Counted from the stretch's first letter, positions 15,920-24,826 are shown. The stretch is DNA of 64,000 nt from BOG-908 sp963692875 (GCA_965198755.1 OZ240673.1:1488001-1552000); one strand, 5' to 3'. The notes: generated by a model not told the origin, from the sequence alone. Program-made: numbers and translations.

Positions 15920-17572
15920 ATGAGACGCACGTTGCCTATTGCCGACGCGCTGACGTCGGACCCGCCCGACCGCCGCCCCGCTTGGCTGCGCACCGGCCGC
16001 AGGGGGTGGCCGCTCTCGCCCTGTATGGCGACGCTTGCCGCCTACATTCTGCTGGCGAGCCTCGTCCTGGCGCCGTTCGTCTCGGTTGCGGTGCCGGCGC
16101 TGGGCGACACGCTGAACCACCTCGCGCGCATGCACGTGCTTGCCGACATCGCCGGTTCTGCGGACCTGCAGCGCTACTACGTCGTGCGCTGGGTGCCGAT
16201 TCCCTACCTCGCCATGGACGCGATCGTGCCGCTGATGCTGCGCGTGCTGCCGGTCTACCTGGCGGGGAAGCTGTTCGTATGCGCCTGCGTGGTGATGCCG
16301 GCGGCGGCCACCGTGCTGTTGCACTATGTGGTGCACCGGCGCGTGAGCCTGGTGCCGGCGGCGGCCTTCCTGCTGTGCACCAACTACCTGCTGGCGCTGG
16401 GTTTCCTAAACTACCTGTTCTCCGCCGGCGTGGCAGTGATGCTGTTTGCCGGCTGGGTGGCGGCGCGCGGCTGGCCGCGCTGGCGCCGGGCGTTGCTGTT
16501 CGCCCCGCTCGTGCTGCTGCTTTACCTGGGGCACGTCTTCGCCTGCCTGGCCTACTGCCTTGCGGTGTGCGGCACCGAGCTGTCGCTGGCGGTGCGGGCC
16601 AGGCGTGCGGCGTGGCGCGGCACCGCGCTGGACCTGTTGGCCGCAGCGGCGCAGGCGCTACCCGCCATGGGCTTCGCCGCTGGCCTGGACGTCGGGTCCG
16701 GCTACGTGGGCGGCCTGAACACGGAGTACGGCAGCCTGGGCGCCAAGCTGGTGGCGCTCGCCTCGCCCATGCTGTTCCTCATCGACCGGGTGCACCTTGC
16801 CACCATCCTGGCGGCGCTGGCCGGCGCCGGGCTGCTGCTGCGCCGGGTGCGGCTGGCCGCGTCCACCTGGCCGGCTGCCCTGTGCGTGGGCCTGGCCGGC
16901 TGCGCCATGCCGCACGTGCTGTCCAGCACCTGGGGGATAGACCTGCGGCTGCCCATCGTCGCTGCTATGCTGCTGGTGGGCAGCGCCAGCCTTCCGGCGG
17001 CAGGCGCGTGGCGCTGGCCGGCTTGCGCCGTGCTGGCGTGTCTGGTGAGTGCACGCGCTGCCGATGACTGGGGCGTGCTGCACCGCGTGGATGCGCAGGT
17101 GGCAGAGACGAGGCGGGTGCTGGCCGGCCTGCCGCGCGGCGCGCGCCTGCTCGTGGTCAACACCGACGGCCACGGCACCGGGTTGGAACAGGTGACGGCC
17201 AGCACGGCCTGGCACATGCCGCTGGTGGCGGTGATCGACCGCGACGCCTTCGTGCCATACTTCTTCAACGGCCTGAGCACGGTCCACATGCGCCCGGAGA
17301 TGCGCCTGTCGAGCACGCCAAACGGCCTGCCCATCTCACCGGACGCGCTGCGGGCGGGTGCGCTGCTGCAGGACGATGGGGTGGAGCGCGGCGATGGCCT
17401 GGGCGCACGGCTGTATGCGCGCGGCTGGCCCGAAAAGTTCGACGACGTGCTGGTCCAGCGCTACGGCGCCGATCCGGGGCCGATGCCGGCGGACCTGGCG
17501 CTCATAGCGCGGTCGGAGAACCTGGACCTATACCGTGTGCAGGTCGCCCCGTCCGAAGCGCACGCGCGTTGA
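15920..17572 (+). CDS. Polytopic membrane protein, GT-C glycosyltransferase-like
   Basis: A 550-residue protein with about ten predicted transmembrane helices up to residue 380 and a soluble C-terminal domain. The first periplasmic loop has GDTLNHLARMHVLADI, which resembles the acidic-residue/His region of GT-C glycosyltransferases, but I do not recognise a named family. The C-terminal part begins about RVLAGLPRGARLLVVNTDGH. A second possible start (MATLAAYILL, at 16025) would drop a poorly conserved-looking N-terminus. Likely transfers sugars from a lipid carrier on the periplasmic side; low certainty. Confidence 0.65.
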   Translation: MRRTLPIADALTSDPPDRRPAWLRTGRRGWPLSPCMATLAAYILLASLVLAPFVSVAVPALGDTLNHLARMHVLADIAGSADLQRYYVVRWVPIPYLAMDAIVPLMLRVLPVYLAGKLFVCACVVMPAAATVLLHYVVHRRVSLVPAAAFLLCTNYLLALGFLNYLFSAGVAVMLFAGWVAARGWPRWRRALLFAPLVLLLYLGHVFACLAYCLAVCGTELSLAVRARRAAWRGTALDLLAAAAQALPAMGFAAGLDVGSGYVGGLNTEYGSLGAKLVALASPMLFLIDRVHLATILAALAGAGLLLRRVRLAASTWPAALCVGLAGCAMPHVLSSTWGIDLRLPIVAAMLLVGSASLPAAGAWRWPACAVLACLVSARAADDWGVLHRVDAQVAETRRVLAGLPRGARLLVVNTDGHGTGLEQVTASTAWHMPLVAVIDRDAFVPYFFNGLSTVHMRPEMRLSSTPNGLPISPDALRAGALLQDDGVERGDGLGARLYARGWPEKFDDVLVQRYGADPGPMPADLALIARSENLDLYRVQVAPSEAHAR

Positions 17573-17584
17573 GGACTGAAGCAA

Positions 17585-17728
17585 AAGCAAGCGCTTCTTT
17601 TTCGAGAAAAAGAAGCAAAAAGCTTTTGTCCCGGCTGTCGCGGACGGCTGAACGACACGCCTCACCACGGCGCACCCGACGGGAACGAAAGTTTTTTGGT
17701 TCTTTTTTTCAAAAAAGAACTGCTTGCC
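17585..17728. repeat. Nested-palindrome repeat, copy 7 (B centre)
   Basis: Left GCTTC/GAAGC hairpin, centre GGCTGTCGCGGACGGCTGAA and CGACACGCCTCACC, right GGTTC/GAACTGC hairpin. Lies between the membrane-protein stop and msrB. Confidence 0.85.
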
Positions 17729-17809
17729 TCGCCTTCACTTTTCTTTGCCTCGAGTGAAACTCCGCGCCAATCGGCATCATATCGCACCCAAGCCCAAAGG
17801 AGAGACACC

Positions 17810-18214
17810 ATGCCGTCCGAGACTGCGCCCATCGAGAAGCCAGACAGCGCGTGGCGCGAGGAACTGACCCCCGAGCAGTATCGCGTCCTGCGCGAGCACG
17901 GGACCGAGCGTCCCGGCAGCAGCAAGCTGAACGCCGAGAAGCGCGTCGGCACTTTCCTATGCGCCGCCTGTCAGACCGCGTTGTTCGACAGCGGCACGAA
18001 ATACGAGAGTCATTCCGGCTGGCCGAGCTTCTATGCCCCGCTGGACGGCGCGGTGGCGACGACCGAGGACCGCACGTTGGGCATGCGCCGGGTGGAGGTG
18101 CATTGCGCGCGGTGCGGCGGGCACCTTGGGCACGTGTTTCCGGATGGGCCGCAGCCGACGGGGTTGCGGTATTGCATGAACGGAGCGGCGATGACGTTCG
18201 AGGAAGGCAAGTAA
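17810..18214 (+). CDS. msrB: Peptide-methionine (R)-S-oxide reductase
   Basis: A 134-residue MsrB that repairs R-methionine sulphoxide in proteins. Zinc ligands Cys51, Cys54, Cys99 and Cys102 (CAAC, CARC), substrate residues in YESHSGWPSFY, GHLGHVF, and catalytic Cys122 in LRYCMNGAAM. The usual Asn-Ser after the catalytic Cys region is Asn-Gly here. A good ribosome-binding site (AAAGGAGAG) fixes the start. No signal peptide, so cytoplasmic. Confidence 0.96.
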   Translation: MPSETAPIEKPDSAWREELTPEQYRVLREHGTERPGSSKLNAEKRVGTFLCAACQTALFDSGTKYESHSGWPSFYAPLDGAVATTEDRTLGMRRVEVHCARCGGHLGHVFPDGPQPTGLRYCMNGAAMTFEEGK

Positions 18215-18346
18215 GCGGTTCTTTTTTGAAAACCAAAAAACTTTGCTCTCTCGTCGGTGCCGCGTGGTGAAACATGTTGTTTCAGCCGTCCGCGACAGCC
18301 GCAGCAAAAGTTTTTTGGTTCTTTTTTTCAAAAAAGAACTGCTTTC
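18213..18346. repeat. Nested-palindrome repeat, copy 8 (B centre, shortened left arm)
   Basis: The left hairpin has lost part of its second strand (CTTTTTTGAAAACC). The centre palindrome is GAAACATGTTGTTTC, a compensated variant of GAAACG...CGTTTC. Begins at the msrB stop and ends 6 bp before the ligase start. Confidence 0.8.
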
Positions 18347-18352
18347 TTCTTC

Positions 18353-19957
18353 ATGATCGCCTTCGCCGAACTCCTAGACCGCCTGACCCTCACCCCGGGC
18401 CGCTTGGCCAAGATCGCCCTGCTCCGCCGCTTCTTCGAGACCGAATCCGACCCAGACCGCGGCTGGGCACTTGCGGCACTCACCGGCGAGCTCTCCTTCA
18501 CCGCGGCCAAAGCCGGCCTGATCCGCGCCGTCGCCGAACAGCGTGTCGACCCATTCCTGTTCGGCATGTCCTACGACTTCGTCGGCGACCTGGCAGAGAC
18601 CGTGGCGCTTATCTGGCCGGCACAGGCGGAGAGCACGCCGCCGAGCGTCACCCAGATCGTCACCGCGCTCTCCTCCAGGCCGAAGAGCGAGCTGCCGGCG
18701 CTGCTCGCCGGCTGGCTGGACGCGTCGGGCCCGGCGGTGCGTTACGCGTTGCTGAAGCTGATCACCGGCTCGTTGCGAGTGGGCGCCTCGGCGCGGCTGG
18801 CCAAGACCGCGCTTGCCGAGTTCGCCGCCGCGCGCGGGCAAAGCGTGGCGCCGGACGACGTTGAAGAGGTTTGGCACGGCCTGTCGCCGCCCTACGCCAA
18901 GCTGTGGGACTGGCTCGAAGGACGCAGCGGGCCGCCCGACTCGGCGGGTGCGGCGGTGTTCCGCCCACCGATGCTGGCGCAGCCGCTGGAGGCTGGCGAC
19001 CTGGCCAACCTGGTTGCCGCCGAGCACGTGGCGGAGTGGAAGTGGGACGGCATCCGCGTGCAGCTCGTACGCGCACCGGGCGGCGAACGCGTGTTCTCGC
19101 GCGGTGCCGAGGACGTCTCCGCCGCGTTCCCGGACCTCGCCGGCGTGCTGCACGCAGACGCGGTGCTGGACGGCGAGCTGCTGGTGGTCCGCTGCGGTGT
19201 GGTCGCACCGTTCGCGGACTTGCAGCAGCGGCTGAACCGCAAGGCAGCATCAGCGAAGATGACGCGCGACTTCCCGCTCTGCGTGCGGCTGTATGACATC
19301 CTGTTCGACGGTGTGGAGGATGTTCGTCCGCTGCCGTTCGAACAGCGTCGGGCTCGGCTGGAAGGTTGGCTGGCGCGCCATCCGGACCCGCGGCTGGACC
19401 TGTCCGAGCCGATCGCTTTCGGCTCGATGGAGGAGCTGGCCGCCATCCGTGCCGGCACGCGCGCCGCCTCCATCGAAGGGGTGATGCTGAAACGCCGCGA
19501 CAGCCCCTACGTGCCGGGGCGGCCGAAGGGCCTGTGGTGGAAATGGAAACGCGACCCGCTGACCATCGACGCGGTGGTGATGTACGCGCAGCGCGGCCAC
19601 GGCAAACGCAGCAGCTACTACTCGGACTACACGTTCGGGTTGTGGCGGGCGGATGGCGAACTGGTGCCGGTCGGCAAGGCCTATTCAGGCTTCACCGACG
19701 AGGAATTGGTGAAGCTGGACCGCTGGATCCGCAACCATACCGTGAAATCCTTCGGGCCCGTCAGGGAAGTCGAGCGCGGCCTAGTGCTGGAAATCGCGTT
19801 CGACGCGGCTCAGTACTCGGGACGGCACAAATCCGGCGTGGCGCTGCGCTTCCCGCGTGTTGCACGGTTGCGCTGGGACAAGGACGTGGCAGACGCAGAC
19901 CGGCTGGACACGCTGATCGGGTTTATTGCTGACGTAGGCTCGAAAGTTGAGAGCTGA
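18353..19957 (+). CDS. ATP-dependent DNA ligase
   Basis: A 534-residue ATP-dependent ligase: N-terminal DNA-binding domain (1-200), adenylation domain with catalytic Lys230 in EWKWDGIRV, motifs VLDGELLV, IEGVMLKRR and LWWKWKRDPLT, then an OB-fold. It matches the bacterial ligase type usually encoded with a DEXH helicase, an exonuclease and a phosphoesterase in a repair cassette. None of those partners is adjacent, so it stands alone here between msrB and a phosphoesterase. The start codon directly follows the repeat arm. Confidence 0.93.
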   Translation: MIAFAELLDRLTLTPGRLAKIALLRRFFETESDPDRGWALAALTGELSFTAAKAGLIRAVAEQRVDPFLFGMSYDFVGDLAETVALIWPAQAESTPPSVTQIVTALSSRPKSELPALLAGWLDASGPAVRYALLKLITGSLRVGASARLAKTALAEFAAARGQSVAPDDVEEVWHGLSPPYAKLWDWLEGRSGPPDSAGAAVFRPPMLAQPLEAGDLANLVAAEHVAEWKWDGIRVQLVRAPGGERVFSRGAEDVSAAFPDLAGVLHADAVLDGELLVVRCGVVAPFADLQQRLNRKAASAKMTRDFPLCVRLYDILFDGVEDVRPLPFEQRRARLEGWLARHPDPRLDLSEPIAFGSMEELAAIRAGTRAASIEGVMLKRRDSPYVPGRPKGLWWKWKRDPLTIDAVVMYAQRGHGKRSSYYSDYTFGLWRADGELVPVGKAYSGFTDEELVKLDRWIRNHTVKSFGPVREVERGLVLEIAFDAAQYSGRHKSGVALRFPRVARLRWDKDVADADRLDTLIGFIADVGSKVES

Positions 19958-19980
19958 GCTGGATTGTCAACTGTGGCAAG

Positions 19981-20108
19981 AAGCAAGCGGTTCTTTTTTG
20001 AAAAAAAAACCAAAAAACTTTTGTTCCTTGGAGTACATGCTGAGGGAAACGCCGCGACAGCCGCAACAAAAGTTTTTTGCTGCTTTTTTTCAAAAAAGCA
20101 GGCCTTGC
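19981..20108. repeat. Nested-palindrome repeat, copy 9 (D centre)
   Basis: Left GGTTC hairpin, centre TGTTCCTTGGAGTACATGCT and GAGGGAAACGCCGCGACAGC, right hairpin of a different type (GCTGC/GCAGGC). Left and right hairpins therefore differ while each stays self-complementary. Confidence 0.85.
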
Positions 20109-20248
20109 TACCTGGCGTCACGCAACGGTAACACGCAAAGCAGTCCAGGTCGTCTAGGTGTGCGTCCGTCTGGCTGGCCCGGTTTGCTCAGGGCCCGGTC
20201 GGCTTATGCGCGGCAAGCGCTTCCATGATCTAGGGAACCGGTGGACAC

Positions 20249-22597
20249 ATGAACAGAAAGCAGTTCTGGAAGACGACGAGTGCGACGGCCGCGCTTCTCG
20301 GCATGCTGGGCAACACGGCGGCGGTGGCTGCCGAGCCGGCACTGACGCTGGCGACCTCGCCCAACAGCCTGGGCCAGCAGTTTGCCCGCAACCCGCGCAC
20401 CGCCAGCAAGCTGTCCACCGCTGCAAAGGTCGCGCTGCTGCAGCAGAAAATCAAATACGTCTTCGTGCTGTTCCAGGAGAACCGCAGCTTCGACACGTAT
20501 TTCGGAACCTACCCGGGTGCCAACGGCCTGGTGAGCACGTTCCCCGGCGCCGACCCCACCGACGCTTCCGCGCAGCCCGCCAACCAGACAGCCAGCTACG
20601 TGCAGAACATCCGCAACACGGATGGCACCTACAGCACGATCTCGCCGTTCCTGGCAGCGCGCACCATCAAGGACGTCAACGGCGCCACCGTGCAGCTGTA
20701 TCCGGAGAGCTTCTACTCCGTCGACCACAGCCACGCCGGCTACATGGCCGATTTCCACCTGAACTACTCCGGCACGCGCACTTACACCAAGGACGACGGC
20801 TACGCGCTGGACCAGGAAGGCCTGCAATACGTGGCCGACGGCAACGCTGCAAACAGTTCGTCCACCGCTGCCGGCAACGTCGTGGTGAAGAGCAGCACGG
20901 GCCTGCCAACCGGCGCTGCGCCGACGTCGAACCCGTCTCTTTCCAGCAAGCAGAAGGGTGAGGCCGCACTCGCCCACCAGGATTGCGACACCATCCCGTT
21001 GCTGTGGCACTTCGCCGACGTGGGCACGCTGTTCGACAACATTCACCAGACAATCACCGGCCCGTCCACGCCAAACGCGATCGCGCTGATCTCCGCGCAG
21101 AGCGGTGCCACGCAGTGGGCGGAACACCCGACCACGACCGGCTCGCACACTGCGACCTACACCGTGCCGAACGAGACCGACAGCGCGCCGTATGCCGGCA
21201 GCACGGTCGACAGCTTCGCCGGCAAGCCGCCCTACGGCCCGGATGAGGAAGGCTTCTCCACCTGTGCGACCGCAGGCACTGCGGCGGGCACCTACAACAA
21301 CACCGCCTGCCCCGCGCCGGCCACGTCCGACCAGGCCTACGGAGTGTACACCAACAACGCGGTCGTGGCACTGGATGGTCCGCTGGCCGCCGTCGCCAAC
21401 CCGCAATTGACGCTGACCTACGCGTCGCTGCCGCTGTCGTTCATGGGTGCTCAGGTCAACAACATCACTGCGCAGGATGCCCACCCGGTGCAGGACCTCT
21501 CCGACGTGCAGCACGACGTCCGGACCATAGCCAGGTTGAACCCTGCGGTTTCATGGGGCTGGTATCAGCAGGGTTTCGGCGCCGAACCGTTCGACGCCAA
21601 CAGCGCCTCGCCCAAGACGGTGGATCTGTATCCCGCGTCCACCCCGCATTCCTCCTACATCGTGCACCATAACGGCCCGCAGTATTTCGGCTACCTGGGC
21701 GACAACCCGGCCGAAGTGGCGAACATGCACAGCCTGCAGCAGTTCTACACCGACGTGAGCAACCAGGCGCTGCCCATCTCCGGCGGTGTGTTCTACGTGC
21801 GCGGCGGCTACTACAACAACGACGGCCTGCAGAGTGCAGACCCGAGCCCGGCGGTGCGCGCCACGTTCGCCGGCAACGACGACCACGGCAACTACTCCGA
21901 CAGCCAGATCTCCGAAGCGCTGGTGGCCGACTCGGTGAACGCAATCGCGAGCAGCCCCTACTGGTCGCAGAGTGCCATCATCATCACTTGGGACGAGAGC
22001 GACGGCTTCTACGACCACGTGCCGGAGAGCATCCGCAGCTTCGGCCCGGACATGCTGCCGCTGTCGGGCGGCCCGCGCATCCCGACCATCGTGCTCTCGC
22101 CATACGGCGCGGCCCACACGGTGGCGCATCTCTACGCCGAGCACGGTTCGGTGGTGCGTTTCATCAACACGCTGTTCGGTCTGCGTCCGCTCTCCGACCT
22201 GCCTGACGAGGTTGCAGCCCAGAAGGCGGGTGCGGCCAACACGTCGCTGAACGGGCCGACCGGCCCGCAGAACGCGCTGGCGCCCAACGACGGCGCCGCG
22301 GTCAGCAACATGCTCGAAGCGTTCGACAACGATCGTCTGATGGGCAACGCTCCGCTGGTTCCGGCCAGCGCGGTGATGGTGGCTGCCAGCACGGTGCACA
22401 CGCTGCCGCAATACAACGGCGCCGGCTGCTCGGCGCTGGCGATCACGCCGACCGACTACCCGAACGGCTACTCGGTGGGTGGCGAGAGCGACCCGCCGCC
22501 GCAGGATTTCAACCCGCGCCCGACCGTCTCTCCCGGCATCCCCTACCAGGAGCAGACGATCATCGGCGGCGTCACGACGTCCCCCTGGACGCCGTAA
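20249..22597 (+). CDS. Secreted phosphoesterase, phospholipase C/acid phosphatase-like
   Basis: A 782-residue exported protein with an N-terminal signal (KTTSATAALLGMLGNTAAVA, cleavage near AVAAEP). The phosphoesterase family PF04185 is shown by FVLFQENRSFDTYFGTYPG (about residues 71-89), HFADVGTLFDNIHQTITGPS, NDDHGNYSD, IIITWDESDGFYDHVPES and GPRIPTIVLSPYG, which carry the metal ligands. It would release phosphate or diacylglycerol from phosphoesters outside the cytoplasm. The Ser/Thr/Ala-rich insert around residues 190-235 is poorly conserved-looking. Monocistronic between two repeats. Confidence 0.88.
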   Translation: MNRKQFWKTTSATAALLGMLGNTAAVAAEPALTLATSPNSLGQQFARNPRTASKLSTAAKVALLQQKIKYVFVLFQENRSFDTYFGTYPGANGLVSTFPGADPTDASAQPANQTASYVQNIRNTDGTYSTISPFLAARTIKDVNGATVQLYPESFYSVDHSHAGYMADFHLNYSGTRTYTKDDGYALDQEGLQYVADGNAANSSSTAAGNVVVKSSTGLPTGAAPTSNPSLSSKQKGEAALAHQDCDTIPLLWHFADVGTLFDNIHQTITGPSTPNAIALISAQSGATQWAEHPTTTGSHTATYTVPNETDSAPYAGSTVDSFAGKPPYGPDEEGFSTCATAGTAAGTYNNTACPAPATSDQAYGVYTNNAVVALDGPLAAVANPQLTLTYASLPLSFMGAQVNNITAQDAHPVQDLSDVQHDVRTIARLNPAVSWGWYQQGFGAEPFDANSASPKTVDLYPASTPHSSYIVHHNGPQYFGYLGDNPAEVANMHSLQQFYTDVSNQALPISGGVFYVRGGYYNNDGLQSADPSPAVRATFAGNDDHGNYSDSQISEALVADSVNAIASSPYWSQSAIIITWDESDGFYDHVPESIRSFGPDMLPLSGGPRIPTIVLSPYGAAHTVAHLYAEHGSVVRFINTLFGLRPLSDLPDEVAAQKAGAANTSLNGPTGPQNALAPNDGAAVSNMLEAFDNDRLMGNAPLVPASAVMVAASTVHTLPQYNGAGCSALAITPTDYPNGYSVGGESDPPPQDFNPRPTVSPGIPYQEQTIIGGVTTSPWTP

Positions 22598-22634
22598 CAC
22601 TTGCCAGGGTCCAGCGCACAAGTGCTGGGCCCAA

Positions 22635-22746
22635 AGCTTGGCCTTAATCGAGAGACTTTTGCTTCCGCCGCCAAGAACTCGCCGGACGAGTCCGCGACAG
22701 GCGAGACAAAAGTCTTTTGCTTCTTTTCTTCAGAAAAGCAGGCCTT
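22635..22746. repeat. Nested-palindrome repeat, copy 10 (degenerate)
   Basis: Left arm decayed (GCTTGGCCTTAATCGAGAGA); right arm clear (GACAAAAGTCTTTTGCTTCT and a hairpin ending GCAGGCCTT). It abuts copy 11, giving two elements in tandem. Confidence 0.7.
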
Positions 22747-22748
22747 AC

Positions 22749-22943
22749 ACCAACCGAACTGAGTGTTGACTGTTCCGAAGCAAGCAAAGCCTTCTTTTTT
22801 GAAAAAAAGAAGCAAAAAACTTTTGACTCCGCTGTCGCGGACCTTTCCGGAGAGCGCGCGACAGCGGAGTCAAAAGTTTTTTGGTCCTTTTTTTCAAAAA
22901 AGGACTGCTTGCTTTCTATGGGTCAGCATCCGTGCTGGCTGGT
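22749..22943. repeat. Nested-palindrome repeat, copy 11 (long form, best preserved)
   Basis: Near-perfect palindrome of 195 bp. Outer flanks ACCAACCG...GTTGACTGTTCCG and GGGTCAGCATCCGTGCTGGC/TGGT are related inversely. The centre is GACTCCGCTGTCGCG ... CGCGACAGCGGAGTC, a compensated version of the GTCTCC/GGAGAC pair in copy 5. Strong stem then AAAAGTTTTTTGG makes a terminator-like structure on both strands. Its right flank overlaps the region just upstream of the binding-protein start. Confidence 0.9.
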
Positions 22944-22964
22944 ATCACTTACTTCGGACATCAA

Positions 22965-23939
22965 ATGCGATATGCTTTCCTCCTGTTCCTAGCACTGCAA
23001 GGAACAGCGCTAGCCGCCGACCACCTACGCTGCGGCGTGATCACCGAACCGCTCGACTGGAACAAGACCGACCTTCACGGCAGCCTCGCACCGCTGGAGG
23101 TGGAGATCTGCCGCGCCATCGCGCTCGCGCGTGACGGCTCGGCCGACCACCTGGAGGTCAAGCAGTACTCCAGCGAGGACGAAGGCGTGGCCGCGGTGCA
23201 TGCCGGGCAGCTGGACGTGGCTGCCGGCATCACGCCGGATTTCAGGCGCAACCAGTCGCAATCGGTGCGCACCAGCCTGCCGATCTTCGTGGACGCCCTG
23301 GGCTTCATGGTGAACCGGGCGGAAGGCGTGCACGGCGTGGCCGACCTCGCCGGCCGCAAGCTTTGCTACATCGAGGACACCGGCAACGACGCGACCGTGC
23401 TCGCGTATCTGGCCGCGCACCGCACGCGGCCGGTACCATTCGGCTTCCAGGAGGAGGGCGAGATGGACGCCGCCATCATGGACCGGCATTGCCAGGTGGT
23501 GAGCGCATACCTCTCGAAACTGGCCGAAGCGCGCGCGACGTTCCACGACCACAAGGATTACGTGCTGCTGCCCGACCTGCTGTCGGTGGTGCCGGTCGGC
23601 GTGGCGAGCGACGCCCGTGACCTACGGCTGGCCGGCATCGTCGATGCGACCATCAGCGTGTTGCTGGAAGCGGAGTTCCTGGGTGTCTCGCGGGCGAGCG
23701 CGCCGGGGCTGGGGCACAGCGAGGACCCGCGCATGCAGCGCCTGACCGGCGAGGATTATGCGACCGCGGCGGCACTCGGGCTGCCGCACGACTGGTCTCG
23801 CCGCGTGGTGGCGGCCGTGGGTAATTACGGTGAGGTGTATGACCGCACGGTAGGTCCTGGGACTGAACTGGACTTGCCGCGGGGGCTGAGCGCGCTTTGG
23901 GACAGAGGGGGCGTGATGGTGCCGCTGCCGTTGCGTTAA
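22965..23939 (+). CDS. ABC transporter periplasmic substrate-binding protein (amino-acid type)
   Basis: A 324-residue protein with a signal peptide (MRYAFLLFLALQGTALAADH). The type 2 periplasmic binding fold is indicated by LRCGVITEPLDWNKTD, VEICRAIA, AVHAGQLDVAAGITPDF and VADLAGRKLCYIEDTG, closest in style to general L-amino-acid binding proteins (AapJ/BztA). No permease or ATPase gene is adjacent, so this is an orphan receptor. I chose the ATG at the signal peptide; an upstream TTG lies in the repeat and would add a repeat-encoded tail. Confidence 0.82.
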   Translation: MRYAFLLFLALQGTALAADHLRCGVITEPLDWNKTDLHGSLAPLEVEICRAIALARDGSADHLEVKQYSSEDEGVAAVHAGQLDVAAGITPDFRRNQSQSVRTSLPIFVDALGFMVNRAEGVHGVADLAGRKLCYIEDTGNDATVLAYLAAHRTRPVPFGFQEEGEMDAAIMDRHCQVVSAYLSKLAEARATFHDHKDYVLLPDLLSVVPVGVASDARDLRLAGIVDATISVLLEAEFLGVSRASAPGLGHSEDPRMQRLTGEDYATAAALGLPHDWSRRVVAAVGNYGEVYDRTVGPGTELDLPRGLSALWDRGGVMVPLPLR

Positions 23940-23948
23940 GAGGAAGAA

Positions 23949-24021
23949 AGCAAGCATCTTGTTTTTCGAAAAAAAGAAGCAAAAAGCTTTTGTCTCTGCT
24001 GTCGCGGACTACGCCCGCACC
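23949..24021. repeat. Nested-palindrome repeat, copy 12 (left arm only)
   Basis: GCAAGC, an AT hairpin, AAAAAGCTTTTGTCTCTGCT and GTCGCGGACT, with no right arm. It lies between the binding protein and tRNA-Arg, which are convergent. Confidence 0.75.
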
Positions 24022-24055
24022 GCCCGGCTGGCCACAAGCGGACTGCCGGCAATGG

Positions 24056-24132
24056 TGGCGACCCCGGCTGGACTTGAACCAGCGACATCTCGCTTAGAAG
24101 GCGAGTGCTCTATCCAGCTGAGCTACGGGGCC
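24056..24132 (-). tRNA. tRNA-Arg (anticodon TCT)
   Basis: A 77-base cloverleaf on the minus strand. The acceptor stem pairs GGCCCCG with CGGGGTC, the D arm contains AGCTCAGCTGGATAGAGC, the anticodon stem CTCGC/GCGAG encloses loop CTTCTAA with TCT, and the T arm has GGTTCAAGTCC. The 3' CCA is encoded. Confidence 0.96.
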
Positions 24133-24264
24133 GGGGCCGGTTGTTGCAGAACGCCATAACCCAAGCCGAATGCTGCAACAACGCCGAAACCACCGGACAG
24201 ACACCGTTGAAGGCTCGGCGTGAGCGACAGCGTTACCACGCTTCCGATCCGTGCACCTGCACCC

Positions 24265-24570
24265 TCAATGGGTCCAGTTCTCCAGCCGGCCGTATTTGAA
24301 ATTGTCCGCGTAGACCTTCGGCGTGTGCACCCGGATTGGCGGCAGTTCCACGTCGTAGGCCAGCCCTGCCTTTTCGGCATAGGCCACCGCCTCCTCCTTG
24401 GTGTCGAACTGCAGGTGTACCTGTGCCTGGGTGTCGCCGCTGCCGAACCATCCCATCAGCGGGTCGTGCTGCATCTGGTCGGCCGGGGCAAACTCCAGCG
24501 CCCACTGGTTGGTGTAGGCAGTGCCGGACTGCATGGACGTCTTGGGCTGCTGAAAGATGCGCGCGCGCAT
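24265..24570 (-). CDS. NDUFS4-like NADH dehydrogenase (complex I) accessory protein
   Basis: A 101-residue homologue of the 18-kDa complex I subunit NDUFS4 (ETC complex I subunit conserved region). Typical segments: MRARIFQQPKTSMQSG, WALEFAP, DPLMGWFGSGDTQAQVHLQF, FDTKEEAVAYAEKAGLAYDV and a terminal YADNFKYGRLENWTH. It stabilises the NADH module of alphaproteobacterial and mitochondrial complex I. Start chosen for GGAG five bases upstream; two more residues (GTG start) are possible. It sits between tRNA-Pro (upstream) and tRNA-Arg (downstream) on the same strand and may share their transcript. Confidence 0.93.
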   Translation of the reverse strand: MRARIFQQPKTSMQSGTAYTNQWALEFAPADQMQHDPLMGWFGSGDTQAQVHLQFDTKEEAVAYAEKAGLAYDVELPPIRVHTPKVYADNFKYGRLENWTH

Positions 24571-24582
24571 GGTCACTCCAAT

Positions 24583-24659
24583 TGGTCGGGGCGAGAGGAT
24601 TCGAACCTCCGGCCCCCTGCTCCCAAAGCAGGTGCTCTACCAGGCTGAGCTACGCCCCG
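24583..24659 (-). tRNA. tRNA-Pro (anticodon TGG)
   Basis: Minus-strand cloverleaf of 77 bases. Acceptor CGGGGCG/CGCCCCG, D arm GTAGCTCAGCCTGGTAGAGC, anticodon stem CCTGC/GCAGG with loop TTTGGGA, T arm GGTTCGAATCC, and encoded CCA. The NDUFS4-like gene starts 13 bp after its 3' end. Confidence 0.96.
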
Positions 24660-24711
24660 GACCTGGTCCTGCTCGTAAAGCATACGTAGGCTCGGCGCAA
24701 AGCAAGCAAAG

Positions 24712-24826
24712 GCAAGCGGTTCTTTTTTGAAAAAAAGAACGTCCGCTGTCGCGCACTCGCCGGACAGGACCGCGACAGCCGCGACAAAAGCTTTTTGCTT
24801 CTTTTTCTCGAAAAAGAAGACCTTGC
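24712..24826. repeat. Nested-palindrome repeat, copy 13 (A centre, short spacer lost)
   Basis: The left hairpin runs directly into GTCCGCTGTCGCGC, missing the AAAAAACTTTTG linker; right arm CGCGACAGCCGCGACAAAAG plus a GCTTC/GAAG hairpin. It separates tRNA-Pro from the divergent glycosyltransferase. Confidence 0.8.
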
